Origin: Henriciella sp.
GTDB taxonomy: Bacteria > Pseudomonadota > Alphaproteobacteria > Caulobacterales > Hyphomonadaceae
DNA: 64,000 nucleotides
Reading direction: 5' to 3'
Assembly (NCBI RefSeq): GCF_029937755.1
Contig: NZ_JAPYPG010000004.1
Coordinates: 62,001 to 126,000, forward strand
In this document: positions 35,714-43,565 of the stretch, in pieces
Layout: each line of letters starts with the position of its first letter
How positions within the stretch are numbered: the stretch's first letter is position 1
The notes under the pieces: generated by a model
The model's input: the letters and a program-made list of their open reading frames with translations, nothing else
The model's database searches: none
What the model was told of the DNA's origin: nothing
Made by a program: the position numbers and the translations under genes

Positions 35714-35724
35714 AAATGTAATTG
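35714..35724. promoter_or_regulatory. Candidate TetR (BetI-like) operator, regulator/PhyH divergent promoter
   Basis: AAATGTAATTG, the exact reverse complement of the site at 33395. A related AAGTGTAATC occurs 44 bp further on (35758-35767), nearer to the PhyH start. Position between divergent genes fits both autoregulation and control of the catabolic operon. Confidence 0.45.
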
Positions 35725-35798
35725 CTTAACCATTTACTTTTTAAGCGCATTCTGGAAAAGTGTAATCTGATAAGCAAAGATTATCTGGAGGAATCCGC

Positions 35799-36632
35799 AT
35801 GGGTGCGACTGTGCAACGACTGTCAGGCTCGTCCTCGGGCGACGACATCAGCAAGGCACTTGACGATGATGGGGTGGTCATCGTCGAAGACTTCCTGGCG
35901 CCGGATCTCGTGGCTGCGCTCAATGGGGAATTGCAGCCCTATATTGATGCCTGCAAACCGCGCGAACAAAAGAGCATGTATGACGGCTTTCTTGGGGCCT
36001 ACACGGTGCGCCTTCATGGGATTGCGGCCAAGGCCGGGAGCTTTCCCGATGTCATGATCGATCCGCGCATCATGGCGGTCATGGACCAGCAGCTCAAACC
36101 CAATTGCACCGATTATCGTCTCAGTTCCGCCGAGCTGATCGAGATCCGCGGCGGGGAGACAGCCCAGCCAATCCACCGCGATGACGATTCCTGGCCGCGC
36201 GTCGCTCAGAGCGCCGCACCGCTCGTCGTTAATGTGATGATTGCACTCAGTGACTATTCCGCCGAAAACGGCGCGACAGTCGTCGTGCCCGGCAGCCACA
36301 AATGGGATCTTGAGCGCGAGCCAAAGTCCGAAGAGATCACCCAAGCGGTAATGTCGCCCGGTTCGGTCGCCATGTTTACCGGCCAGACGCTGCATGGCGG
36401 CGGCCAGAATGTCAGTGGTGTGCCCAGGCGCGGCCTGTCTGTTTCCTACTGCCATGGCTGGCTGGTGCCCGTCGAGAATAGTTGGCTCGGCATTCCGCTT
36501 GAGACGGTCCGCGACCTGCCGGAGCGCGCCCAGACCATGCTTGGCTATGACCTCTATGACGGCACGAGCCGCGGGGGCGGCCTGATCAACATGTATGAAG
36601 TCGGAAGCCCGCGCGCGCTCCTGGACGGATAG
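35799..36632 (+). CDS. Phytanoyl-CoA-dioxygenase (PhyH) family oxygenase
   Basis: A 277-residue Fe(II)/2-oxoglutarate enzyme candidate. Metal ligands appear as H-x-D in PIHRDDDSW and a distal His in GQTLHGGGQN; VPGSHKWDLE is a typical family loop. The ribosome site GGAGG precedes the ATG at 35799. It is the first gene of an operon with a GMC oxidoreductase and an MFS carrier, so it may hydroxylate the substrate to an alcohol that the GMC enzyme then oxidises. That order is inferred. Confidence 0.87.
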   Translation: MGATVQRLSGSSSGDDISKALDDDGVVIVEDFLAPDLVAALNGELQPYIDACKPREQKSMYDGFLGAYTVRLHGIAAKAGSFPDVMIDPRIMAVMDQQLKPNCTDYRLSSAELIEIRGGETAQPIHRDDDSWPRVAQSAAPLVVNVMIALSDYSAENGATVVVPGSHKWDLEREPKSEEITQAVMSPGSVAMFTGQTLHGGGQNVSGVPRRGLSVSYCHGWLVPVENSWLGIPLETVRDLPERAQTMLGYDLYDGTSRGGGLINMYEVGSPRALLDG

Positions 36633-36634
36633 CC

Positions 36635-38266
36635 ATGGTCAGATCAATTGAAATCGGCGCAGCCGACTACGTTGTAGTTGGCGCTGGATCGGCCGGCTGT
36701 GTCCTGGCAAACCGCCTGTCGGAATCGGGAACGCATGATGTCGCCCTGCTGGAATATGGCGGATCGGATATTGGCCCTTTCATCCAGATGCCGGCCGCCC
36801 TCTCCTATCCGATGAACATGAAGCGCTATGACTGGGGCTATCGCAGCGAGCCGGAGCCACATCTTGGCGGACGGCAGCTTGCGGCGCCGCGCGGCAAGGT
36901 GCTGGGCGGATCCTCCTCGATCAATGGCCTCGTCTATATCCGCGGCAATTCGAAGGATTTCGATGCCTGGGTGGACAAGGGCGCAGACGGCTGGGGCGGC
37001 CGGCACACCGCCCCCTATTTCCGGCGTCTGGAAAATGTCGAGGGCGCCAACCCAGCCATTCGCGGCACGGACGGGCCCATGCACATCACCGTGCCTGATC
37101 AGCAGCATCCGTTGGACCAGGCCTTCATCGCCGCCGCCCAGGAAGCCGGCTTCCCGAAGACAGCCGATTGTAACGGCCTGCATCAAGACGGCTTTGGCCC
37201 AATGGACCAGACCATCTGGAAAGGCCGGCGCTGGTCGGCGGCGAATGCCTATCTAAAGCCGGCGCTCGACCGCGAGAATCTCACACTCTATCGTGGACTA
37301 GCCTGCCGCATCCTCTGGAAAGGGAACAAGGCAACCGGCGTGGAGCTCCTGCATAAAGGCAAGCGGCGCATGTTGCTCGCCCGCAAGGAAGTCATCCTCA
37401 GCGCCTCGGTCTTCAATTCGGCGAAACTGCTCATGCTGTCGGGGGTCGGCGCACCTGAGGATCTGGCGCCATTCGGCATCGAAACGGTTAGTGAGCGCCG
37501 GGGCGTCGGTAAAAACCTGCAGGACCATCTGGAGATTTATCTCCAGATGCGCTGCACCGAGCCGATCACGCTGCGCCGCTATATGAACCCATTCAGCAAG
37601 GGTCTGGCCGGCCTGCAATGGCTGCTGACCCAGACCGGGATCGGCGCGAGCAATCATTTCGAAACGGCCGGCTTTGTGCGTCTGGACGATGAGGCCGACT
37701 ATCCGGACGCGCAATATCATTTCCTGCCAGCGGCGATCCGTTATGATGGCAGCCAGCCCGTGCGTGCCCATGGCTTCCAGGCACATATCGGGCCTGGGCG
37801 CACCACGGCCCGCGGGCAGGTGCGGCTGAGTTCGGCCGATCCGCTGGCGGCGCCGTCCATACAATTCAACTACATGTCCAGCGAAGCAGACTGGAAGGCC
37901 TTCCGCGCCTGTGTGCGCCTGACGCGCGAGATCTTTTCCCAGCCCTCCCTGAACGCCTATGGCGGCGGGGAGATCGCACCAGGCCCTGATTGCACGAGCG
38001 ATGAAGATATCGACGCCTTCGTGGCGCGCGAAGTCGAAAGCGCTTATCATCCATGCGGCACCTGCCGGATGGGCAGCCCGGATGACCCGGAAGCTGTAGT
38101 CGATCCGGAATGCCGGGTGATCGACGTGGAAGGCTTGCGTGTCGTAGATTCCTCGGTCTTCCCGAACATCACCAATGGCAACATCAACGCGCCGACCCTG
38201 ATGGTGGCGGAGAAAGCGGCCGACCATATTCTGGGTAAGACGCCGCTTGCCGCAGATACGGTCTGA
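36635..38266 (+). CDS. GMC-family FAD oxidoreductase, choline-dehydrogenase-like
   Basis: A 543-residue flavoprotein. The FAD motif is DYVVVGAGSAGCVLANRLSE, GMC signature 1 is LGGSSSINGLVYIRGN, and signature 2 is near SASVFNSAKLLMLSGVG. The active-site His is in YHPCGTCRMG, and the C-terminus has NINAPTLMVAEKAAD. It oxidises a primary alcohol to an aldehyde and passes electrons to FAD and probably quinone. It starts two bases after the PhyH stop and is the likely partner of the ALDH at 31868. Confidence 0.92.
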   Translation: MVRSIEIGAADYVVVGAGSAGCVLANRLSESGTHDVALLEYGGSDIGPFIQMPAALSYPMNMKRYDWGYRSEPEPHLGGRQLAAPRGKVLGGSSSINGLVYIRGNSKDFDAWVDKGADGWGGRHTAPYFRRLENVEGANPAIRGTDGPMHITVPDQQHPLDQAFIAAAQEAGFPKTADCNGLHQDGFGPMDQTIWKGRRWSAANAYLKPALDRENLTLYRGLACRILWKGNKATGVELLHKGKRRMLLARKEVILSASVFNSAKLLMLSGVGAPEDLAPFGIETVSERRGVGKNLQDHLEIYLQMRCTEPITLRRYMNPFSKGLAGLQWLLTQTGIGASNHFETAGFVRLDDEADYPDAQYHFLPAAIRYDGSQPVRAHGFQAHIGPGRTTARGQVRLSSADPLAAPSIQFNYMSSEADWKAFRACVRLTREIFSQPSLNAYGGGEIAPGPDCTSDEDIDAFVAREVESAYHPCGTCRMGSPDDPEAVVDPECRVIDVEGLRVVDSSVFPNITNGNINAPTLMVAEKAADHILGKTPLAADTV

Positions 38267-39453
38267 TGGCGTTCTCTCAGCAGACAACGAGTACGACTGG
38301 CCCGACTCGCGGCGAGGTATTGGCGGCCATCATGATGGGTGGACTGGGGGTCACCCAGGTCGTTGCCATGCCGCTGCTGGCGACGCTCATCGCCGGGGCT
38401 TTCCATGTCGAGGGAGCCGGATCCGGCCTGGTCGGCCTCGCAAACCTTCTGGGCACTGCGGTTGGCTCGCTATTCGTGACAGTGTGGCTGAAGCGTCTGC
38501 CCTTCAGGCTGACAGCCATTCTTTCGGTACTTCTGGCCTGCACCGCCCAGCTCGGCGTAGCCTTCATGCCCGGTTTCAACGAGGCCGTGCTCATGGAAGC
38601 GCTGGCCGGCGTCGGCGCGGGCGTTCTATTGGCGCTTTCGGCGGCGATTGTCGGCGCTTCGGCCAATCCCGACCGGGGGTTTGCCTTTATCCTGACCTTG
38701 CAGGCCGTAATTGCGGTCATTGTCCTGCTCGCCATCCCGGTACTTGGCGGGGCATCTTCCTTTTTGCTCGTCGCGACCTTCCTGGCCGGGGTACAGGCCC
38801 TTCTGATGCCGGTCAGTGTCGCCCTGGGACAGAATCCGATGCTGGCGCCCCTGCAAAACGCATACGAGCAGAACGCTTCGACCTTTCATACTGCGGTCCT
38901 GTTGAAGGCAGCCGCCTATTTCACCTTTTCTGCCGCCGTTGGTGTGCTCTGGGTATTTTCCGGCATACTCGGCTCAATGGCAGGGCTGGCTGACGGCTCG
39001 ATCGGGCAAGCCCTGGCGGTTGGCAACATCGCCGCAATCGCAGGATCGCTGCTAGCCGCCATCATCACCTCCCGCTTCGGGCGTATCGGGCCCGTCCTTG
39101 CCGTGTGTTTGACACTGGCACTCAGCGTGGTCCTGCTCACCGCACAAATGGGCATTGTCCGTTTCTACGCCGCCAGCAGCCTGTTCCTCTTCGCCTGGGG
39201 CGGCGGGCTACCCTTGCTGATGGGTATCGTGGCGGAGGTCGACCCGACTGAAAGGGTGACCTCACTCCTGCCGGTTCTCGCATTTGCCGGAATGGGCGTT
39301 GGGCCCGCGCTGGTCGGCCTCGTACCGGCAGCTTATGGGCTTTTCCAGCAAGTGAGCGCCACCACGATTGGCCTCGTCTTGCTGGCATTCCTTCTTTTTG
39401 TCATCACACATCTCCGCTGGAGCCTGCCAATGCAGAGCCGGTCAACCGAGTAA
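38266..39453 (+). CDS. MFS transporter
   Basis: A 395-residue protein with 12 predicted hydrophobic helices and MFS-type repeats (GLVGLANLLGTAVGSLF; GVGAGVLLALSAAI). It overlaps the GMC stop by one base (TGATG). It probably imports the substrate of this cluster or exports a product. Family level cannot be assigned from motifs. The 255 bp downstream to the convergent LacI gene hold no convincing gene or terminator. Confidence 0.85.
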   Translation: MAFSQQTTSTTGPTRGEVLAAIMMGGLGVTQVVAMPLLATLIAGAFHVEGAGSGLVGLANLLGTAVGSLFVTVWLKRLPFRLTAILSVLLACTAQLGVAFMPGFNEAVLMEALAGVGAGVLLALSAAIVGASANPDRGFAFILTLQAVIAVIVLLAIPVLGGASSFLLVATFLAGVQALLMPVSVALGQNPMLAPLQNAYEQNASTFHTAVLLKAAAYFTFSAAVGVLWVFSGILGSMAGLADGSIGQALAVGNIAAIAGSLLAAIITSRFGRIGPVLAVCLTLALSVVLLTAQMGIVRFYAASSLFLFAWGGGLPLLMGIVAEVDPTERVTSLLPVLAFAGMGVGPALVGLVPAAYGLFQQVSATTIGLVLLAFLLFVITHLRWSLPMQSRSTE

Positions 39454-39708
39454 GACGTATCCGTTAGGCGCAGAGACGAGCCCAACGCTCACAATAAAGT
39501 TGGTGACAGTGGTCACATCAGCAGGAGTGATTGTACAAATGGTCGCCCGGCAGGCTCGTCAGGCTGGGCCTGCGACTCTTGCAAAATGGCCCTTGTCCTG
39601 GCCCAGACACCGCTCTGGTCAGCAATATGTATGATGGTCTTTTTCGGCAGATTCACAGCAATGGCACCAGTGGCCAACGGCCCAACCAGGAGAGAGAATG
39701 AACAGGTT

Positions 39709-40740
39709 TTACCGACGTTCTCCGAGACTTTCCCGTTGAACGATCTGGATGTTGTTATTGACCATGTGCTGCGGCTTGCCATCCCAGTCGCTACTGGTGA
39801 TCTGAGAGATAATATCGATGGCGGCCTCTACCATCTCGGCGATGGGCTGATGGACCGTTGTCAGGCGTGGCCAGATAGCAGCCGCAATGGCAGTGTCATC
39901 AAAGCCCACAATGGATAGCTCGCCAGGCACCTGAACCGACCGGCGCTGGGCAGCGGCAATCACACCAGCAGCCATATCGTCATTGCTTGCGAAGATCGCG
40001 GATGGCGGATGATCGAGACCAAGCAGCCTGTCGCCCATGTCCATGCCTGAACGGAATGTAAAGTCGCCTTCCAGGATCAGTTCTTTCTCGACGGGCAGCC
40101 CATGTTCAGCAAGTGCGCCGACATACCCATCGCGCCGCTGGTGGCTGGAGGGATGCTGAACCGGGCCACAGACCAAACCGATCCGCTCATGGCCCTTTTC
40201 GATCAGGAAGCTTGTCATCGCATGGGCCGCGGCCTGATCATCAAAGGTAACGGTAGACTGGCTCTCGACCGCCATCGTGTTGCCCAGCAGGACTGTTGGC
40301 AGGTTGAGCTCATGGATGAGATTGAGCAACGCCGCATTGCCACTCAACGGTGGCGTAAGAATAAGACCATCCAGCTGGATCGTACTCAGGCGCTCGACAA
40401 TGGCAGACGTGTCCGCCCCGTCATCGATGTCCGCCAGGTCTTCGATCACGAGGTGATGCCCGAGATCCCTGCAATGCTTCAGGGCGCTTACGAGAAGGGC
40501 GCTCAAATAGCTCGGGCTGGGATTGTAATAGGCTAGACCAATCAGCTTGGATCGCCCGCCAGCAAGTCCTCGTGCCATGAGGTTCGGACGGTAGTTCAGC
40601 GCCGATATCGCTTCTTCCACCCTTTGCCGGGTCGATTCCTTGACCAGCTTCTGCTTGTTGAGAACCCGCGACACGGTCATCTGGGAGACACCGGCCTTTT
40701 CCGCGACTTCCTTGATTGTAATCGGCTGACGCTTGCTCAA
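39709..40740 (-). CDS. LacI-family transcriptional regulator
   Basis: A 343-residue regulator of full length. The N-terminal HTH and hinge are PITIKEVAEKAGVSQMTVSRVLN and ALNYRPNLMARGLAGG. The periplasmic-binding-like domain follows (LIGLAYYNPSPSY, AIFASNDDMAAGVI). It is convergent with the MFS gene and preceded by a LacI-type operator-like sequence. Its target genes are not identified; no sugar catabolic genes lie beside it. Confidence 0.92.
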   Translation of the reverse strand: MSKRQPITIKEVAEKAGVSQMTVSRVLNKQKLVKESTRQRVEEAISALNYRPNLMARGLAGGRSKLIGLAYYNPSPSYLSALLVSALKHCRDLGHHLVIEDLADIDDGADTSAIVERLSTIQLDGLILTPPLSGNAALLNLIHELNLPTVLLGNTMAVESQSTVTFDDQAAAHAMTSFLIEKGHERIGLVCGPVQHPSSHQRRDGYVGALAEHGLPVEKELILEGDFTFRSGMDMGDRLLGLDHPPSAIFASNDDMAAGVIAAAQRRSVQVPGELSIVGFDDTAIAAAIWPRLTTVHQPIAEMVEAAIDIISQITSSDWDGKPQHMVNNNIQIVQRESLGERR

Positions 40741-40816
40741 TGTTCTTTAGCCCAGTCCAGTTGCTGCAGGCATTAGCGTGTAACGACTTCGCTACGTCTA
40801 TGGCAAGAGTCGGCAG

Positions 40817-40830
40817 CGTTAGCGCCAACA
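40817..40830. promoter_or_regulatory. LacI-type operator-like site upstream of the LacI gene
   Basis: CGTTAGCGCCAACA matches the palindrome TGTTAGCGCTAACA, seen for many LacI-family regulators, at 12 of 14 positions. It is 77 bp before the regulator start. A second TTAGCG half-site is at about 40774. Autoregulation is inferred. Confidence 0.4.
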
Positions 40831-40925
40831 TCCACCGAAGACTAATCGCAAATCAGCCGGGATGACCCTTTGCGCTGCCTCCTCATGGTCTGCCCCATGC
40901 ACACACGCGAGGCGATGGTTTCCTC

Positions 40926-41426
40926 TTAGTTGGCAAATCCATCACCAACACCGAAGTCACGGCGAGCGGAGACAATACTCACGATCACGCCCACCAGCAC
41001 ATCCATTAGAACCATCATGGTCAGCAGGAAAAAGGTCGATGTCGCGAAATTGGCAATCGTCAGGAAGAGGATGAGGCAGAGGACCAGAACCCCCATGGAC
41101 GCTGCGTGATTGATCATGGCACTGGAGCGGGAACTGGTTGCTTTCACGATCTCGAAAGACAACAGAACCAAGGAGAAGAACAGGAATGTATCGCTGCCGG
41201 TCAACGTCCAGCGCACGCCTGACATCATCGGCAACCCGAATAGTGAGGCCCGTAGCATCGACTCGATGGCCGGCGCCGTCTCGCTATGACCTCCGCCAGC
41301 GATCCAGGTGAGAATAATATAGAGGCCAAGTGAAATGGCGAGCAACGGTGTCCAGGTCAGCGCAGTCTGCAGGACGCCGCCTCTGGAACGTTGCCTGTCA
41401 TGGGCGGAAGGGTGCGGTATCACCAT
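40926..41426 (-). CDS. Four-helix membrane protein, last gene of the kinase/peptidase operon
   Basis: A 166-residue protein with about four hydrophobic helices (TWTPLLAISLGLYIILTW; FLFFSLVLLSFEIV; MGVLVLCLILFLTIANF; LLTMMVLMDVLVGVIVSIV). The ATG at 41426 has a strong ribosome site (AGGAGGATACTGAA) located inside the upstream peptidase's terminal codons, one base after its stop. I recognise no family. Tight spacing indicates function together with the peptidases. Confidence 0.75.
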   Translation of the reverse strand: MVIPHPSAHDRQRSRGGVLQTALTWTPLLAISLGLYIILTWIAGGGHSETAPAIESMLRASLFGLPMMSGVRWTLTGSDTFLFFSLVLLSFEIVKATSSRSSAMINHAASMGVLVLCLILFLTIANFATSTFFLLTMMVLMDVLVGVIVSIVSARRDFGVGDGFAN

Positions 41427-41427
41427 T

Positions 41428-42405
41428 TCAGTATCCTCCTGCGGCTCCCGGACCGCGAAGACGGTCACGAATGGATTGCCTGGACTTACTCAAATGCTCT
41501 TCAAGCTCACTGGCAACCGATTGTCTCGATGCTTGGAGTTCTGCGGCTAGCGATGGCGCGGCTGACTGGGCCACAGATTGCAGAACCTGGTCTGCATTTG
41601 GACCGGACAATTGGTACGCTCGATGCTCGGCAACCGCCCCGATCACGAAAGGCTTCTCTCCCGGGTATACTGGCGGCTGGGTATAGTGCATCATGACATC
41701 ATAATCGATCCAGACATGCCCCTCTTCGCCCCAGTCCGTGCCCCAGGAATTGCGAACCAGAAAGGCATTTTCACGGTCGTCATAGCCGACAATCAACATG
41801 GCGTGGCCGCTACGGGCGTCTTCCCACCTCCCATCAGCGGGGGGACGCATCCGTCCTTTTCGTCCCTCAATCCCCATCAATAGCCGCGGTACGGCCATGC
41901 CGAAGACAACCGGAAGACCGCTGGCCAGCGCATCCTTTACGGCGTCGCCATGCTCGAGTTCTGCAAACTCGACTCCTCGAAACCGTTCAGCGGCCGTGTA
42001 GCAATCTTTTGTTGGGGGTTCATTCACCATAGCATGCTGGTAGGGCCACATTGCTTCCGGGCAGACGCCCCAGCCAAGGACGGACGCCAGCGCCTTGCGC
42101 CTTGAGGATCCTGTATCGTGGATCTCCTTGTCGGCGAGCTTACGCGCATTGTAGTAGACGAAAAGACGTGAGAGATCGCGCACGCGCTCACCGCGGCGAA
42201 CCTGATGGTATTCGAGGGCACCGACGACTGCATTCGCGACGCAGGAGCCGACTTTTCTCTGGTCCTCAACCGGCGAACAGTAAGAGCGAAGATCCACCTT
42301 GGCAGGTCGCTCGATCGCTCCAGTCTTTTCAAGAGTTGGAAAACTCTGGCCCGGTTCATCGGGCAGACACCCCCCAATCAGGCAGTCGTCTAGCGCTTCA
42401 AGCAT
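41428..42405 (-). CDS. Papain-fold (C1A) cysteine peptidase, copy 1
   Basis: A 325-residue protein. The catalytic Cys is C55 in PVEDQRKVGSCVANAVVG, His is in SGHAMLIVGYDD and Asn in LVRNSWGTDWGEEG, so the papain triad is complete. Trp normally following the active Cys is replaced by Val. There is no signal peptide or classical propeptide. After the catalytic domain come about 60 residues, partly coiled (LEEHLSKSRQSIRDRL), ending RGPGAAGGY. The ATG at 42405 has a GGAGGT ribosome site; the longer frame from 42507 would overlap the preceding gene. It is a tandem paralogue of the next gene upstream. Confidence 0.88.
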   Translation of the reverse strand: MLEALDDCLIGGCLPDEPGQSFPTLEKTGAIERPAKVDLRSYCSPVEDQRKVGSCVANAVVGALEYHQVRRGERVRDLSRLFVYYNARKLADKEIHDTGSSRRKALASVLGWGVCPEAMWPYQHAMVNEPPTKDCYTAAERFRGVEFAELEHGDAVKDALASGLPVVFGMAVPRLLMGIEGRKGRMRPPADGRWEDARSGHAMLIVGYDDRENAFLVRNSWGTDWGEEGHVWIDYDVMMHYTQPPVYPGEKPFVIGAVAEHRAYQLSGPNADQVLQSVAQSAAPSLAAELQASRQSVASELEEHLSKSRQSIRDRLRGPGAAGGY

Positions 42406-42503
42406 GCCAAACCTCCATGTGGCTGGCGCAGGAAACATCTCTCCGCGAAGCGCGATCTGCCTCCTGCGCTCGAGCCTGCGGGCGTCCCCCCGCCCGGATT
42501 TCG

Positions 42504-43565
42504 TCAATCCTCATAACCGCCTCCTGCGCCCGGTCCGCGATCATATCCACCACCGGCGCCGGGCCCACGGTCGTATCCACCTCCCGCACCAGGACCACGA
42601 TTGTATCCACCGCCTGCGCCAGGCCCACGCAATCGGTCACGCAGGCCTTGCCGGGTGGCATCCAGATTGGTCTCCAGGTCATTTCGGAGGTGCGATTTGA
42701 ATGCCCGGATCTGGTCCTGGACACTCGGCGGCGCCTTGGCGACAGTGGCCTCGACTGATTGTTCAACCGACGCGCCAGCCAGCTTGAAGTATTTGGCGCG
42801 GTCAAGCGCGCCGATCGTCCAGAAGCCAAGTGGCTGCTTGTAATGGTCCATGACCCGGTAATCGATCCAGACATAACCATTGATGCCCCAGCCGGGCCCC
42901 CATGAATTTCTCACGAGCCAGGCGTTCTTGGAGTCGTCATAACCGACAATCAGCATGGCGTGGCCGCTCGAAGCGGGTTCCCAGTTGCCATCCTCCGGCG
43001 CCGGCACGTAGCCACGTTCACGCCCGATAACCATCAGGGCATGTTGCGGGACGCTCATCCCGAAGATGATTGGCAGGCCAGACGCCAGAGCGATCTTGAG
43101 ATCGACACCATGATTGATGCTTGCGTAGCTAAGGGAGGAAAAATGTATCGCTTCCGCATAAGCTTGCTGCGGCGGCTCATGAATCCAGATGGAAGGATCA
43201 TACGGCCAGACCGGTTCAGGACAGGCCCCGAAGGCCAGGTACGCCGCCACAACACTTGGCATTGACGCGCCGGAATCCTGATCGACCGTCCCCATTAGCT
43301 TGCGGGCATTGTAATAGATGAACAGCCGCGAGAGATCCGTAAGCGGTTGGCGATGCAGGATCTGGTGGTACTCCAGCGCGCCGGCCACGGCGTTAGCCGT
43401 ACACGAACCAACAGTCCCCTGGTCTTCTACAGGCGAACACATCGGCGAAAGATCCACAGCAGGCGGCAGATCCGGCCGGCTTGTAGCAGCAAGGGTGGGG
43501 ACCGGCTGATTCGGATCGGCCGGCATGTATCCGCCAAGCTTCGGGCTGTTCTGGGCTATTGGCAT
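42504..43565 (-). CDS. Papain-fold (C1A) cysteine peptidase with glycine-rich C-terminal repeats, copy 2
   Basis: A 353-residue protein. The active Cys is C55 (QGTVGSCTANAVAG), His lies in SSGHAMLIVGYDD and Asn in LVRNSWGPGWGING. The domain is followed by a helical stretch ending RQGLRDRLRGPGAGGGY and then a total of four 10-residue repeats of RGPGAGGGYD. The tail start RDRLRGPGAxGGY is shared with copy 1. No signal peptide is visible, so it acts in the cytoplasm unless exported by another route. The ATG at 43565 lies within the kinase gene's last codons. Confidence 0.88.
   Translation of the reverse strand: MPIAQNSPKLGGYMPADPNQPVPTLAATSRPDLPPAVDLSPMCSPVEDQGTVGSCTANAVAGALEYHQILHRQPLTDLSRLFIYYNARKLMGTVDQDSGASMPSVVAAYLAFGACPEPVWPYDPSIWIHEPPQQAYAEAIHFSSLSYASINHGVDLKIALASGLPIIFGMSVPQHALMVIGRERGYVPAPEDGNWEPASSGHAMLIVGYDDSKNAWLVRNSWGPGWGINGYVWIDYRVMDHYKQPLGFWTIGALDRAKYFKLAGASVEQSVEATVAKAPPSVQDQIRAFKSHLRNDLETNLDATRQGLRDRLRGPGAGGGYNRGPGAGGGYDRGPGAGGGYDRGPGAGGGYED
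42510..42629 (-). repeat. Four tandem 30-bp coding repeats (RGPGAGGGY plus D, N or E)
   Basis: Four in-frame units of ten codons at the 3' end of peptidase copy 2. The copy 1 gene carries a single degenerate unit in the same place (RGPGAAGGY before its stop at 41428). DNA-level similarity between units suggests recent expansion by slippage or unequal exchange. Confidence 0.9.

Noticed and set aside
31868-38266. Standard choline-to-betaine bet operon
   Set aside because: ALDH, GMC and regulators are Bet-like, but PhyH, hydroxyacid dehydrogenase, TonB receptor and gene order do not fit, and no BetT or BCCT carrier is present.
39463-39482. Fourth IS6 tail (TTAGGCGCAGAGACGAG)
   Set aside because: About 15 bases resemble the tail start, but the hairpin half is missing and no transposase relic lies upstream.
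42510-42629. Short regularly spaced repeats as a CRISPR array
   Set aside because: The 30-bp units are contiguous without unique spacers and are in-frame codons of the peptidase tail.
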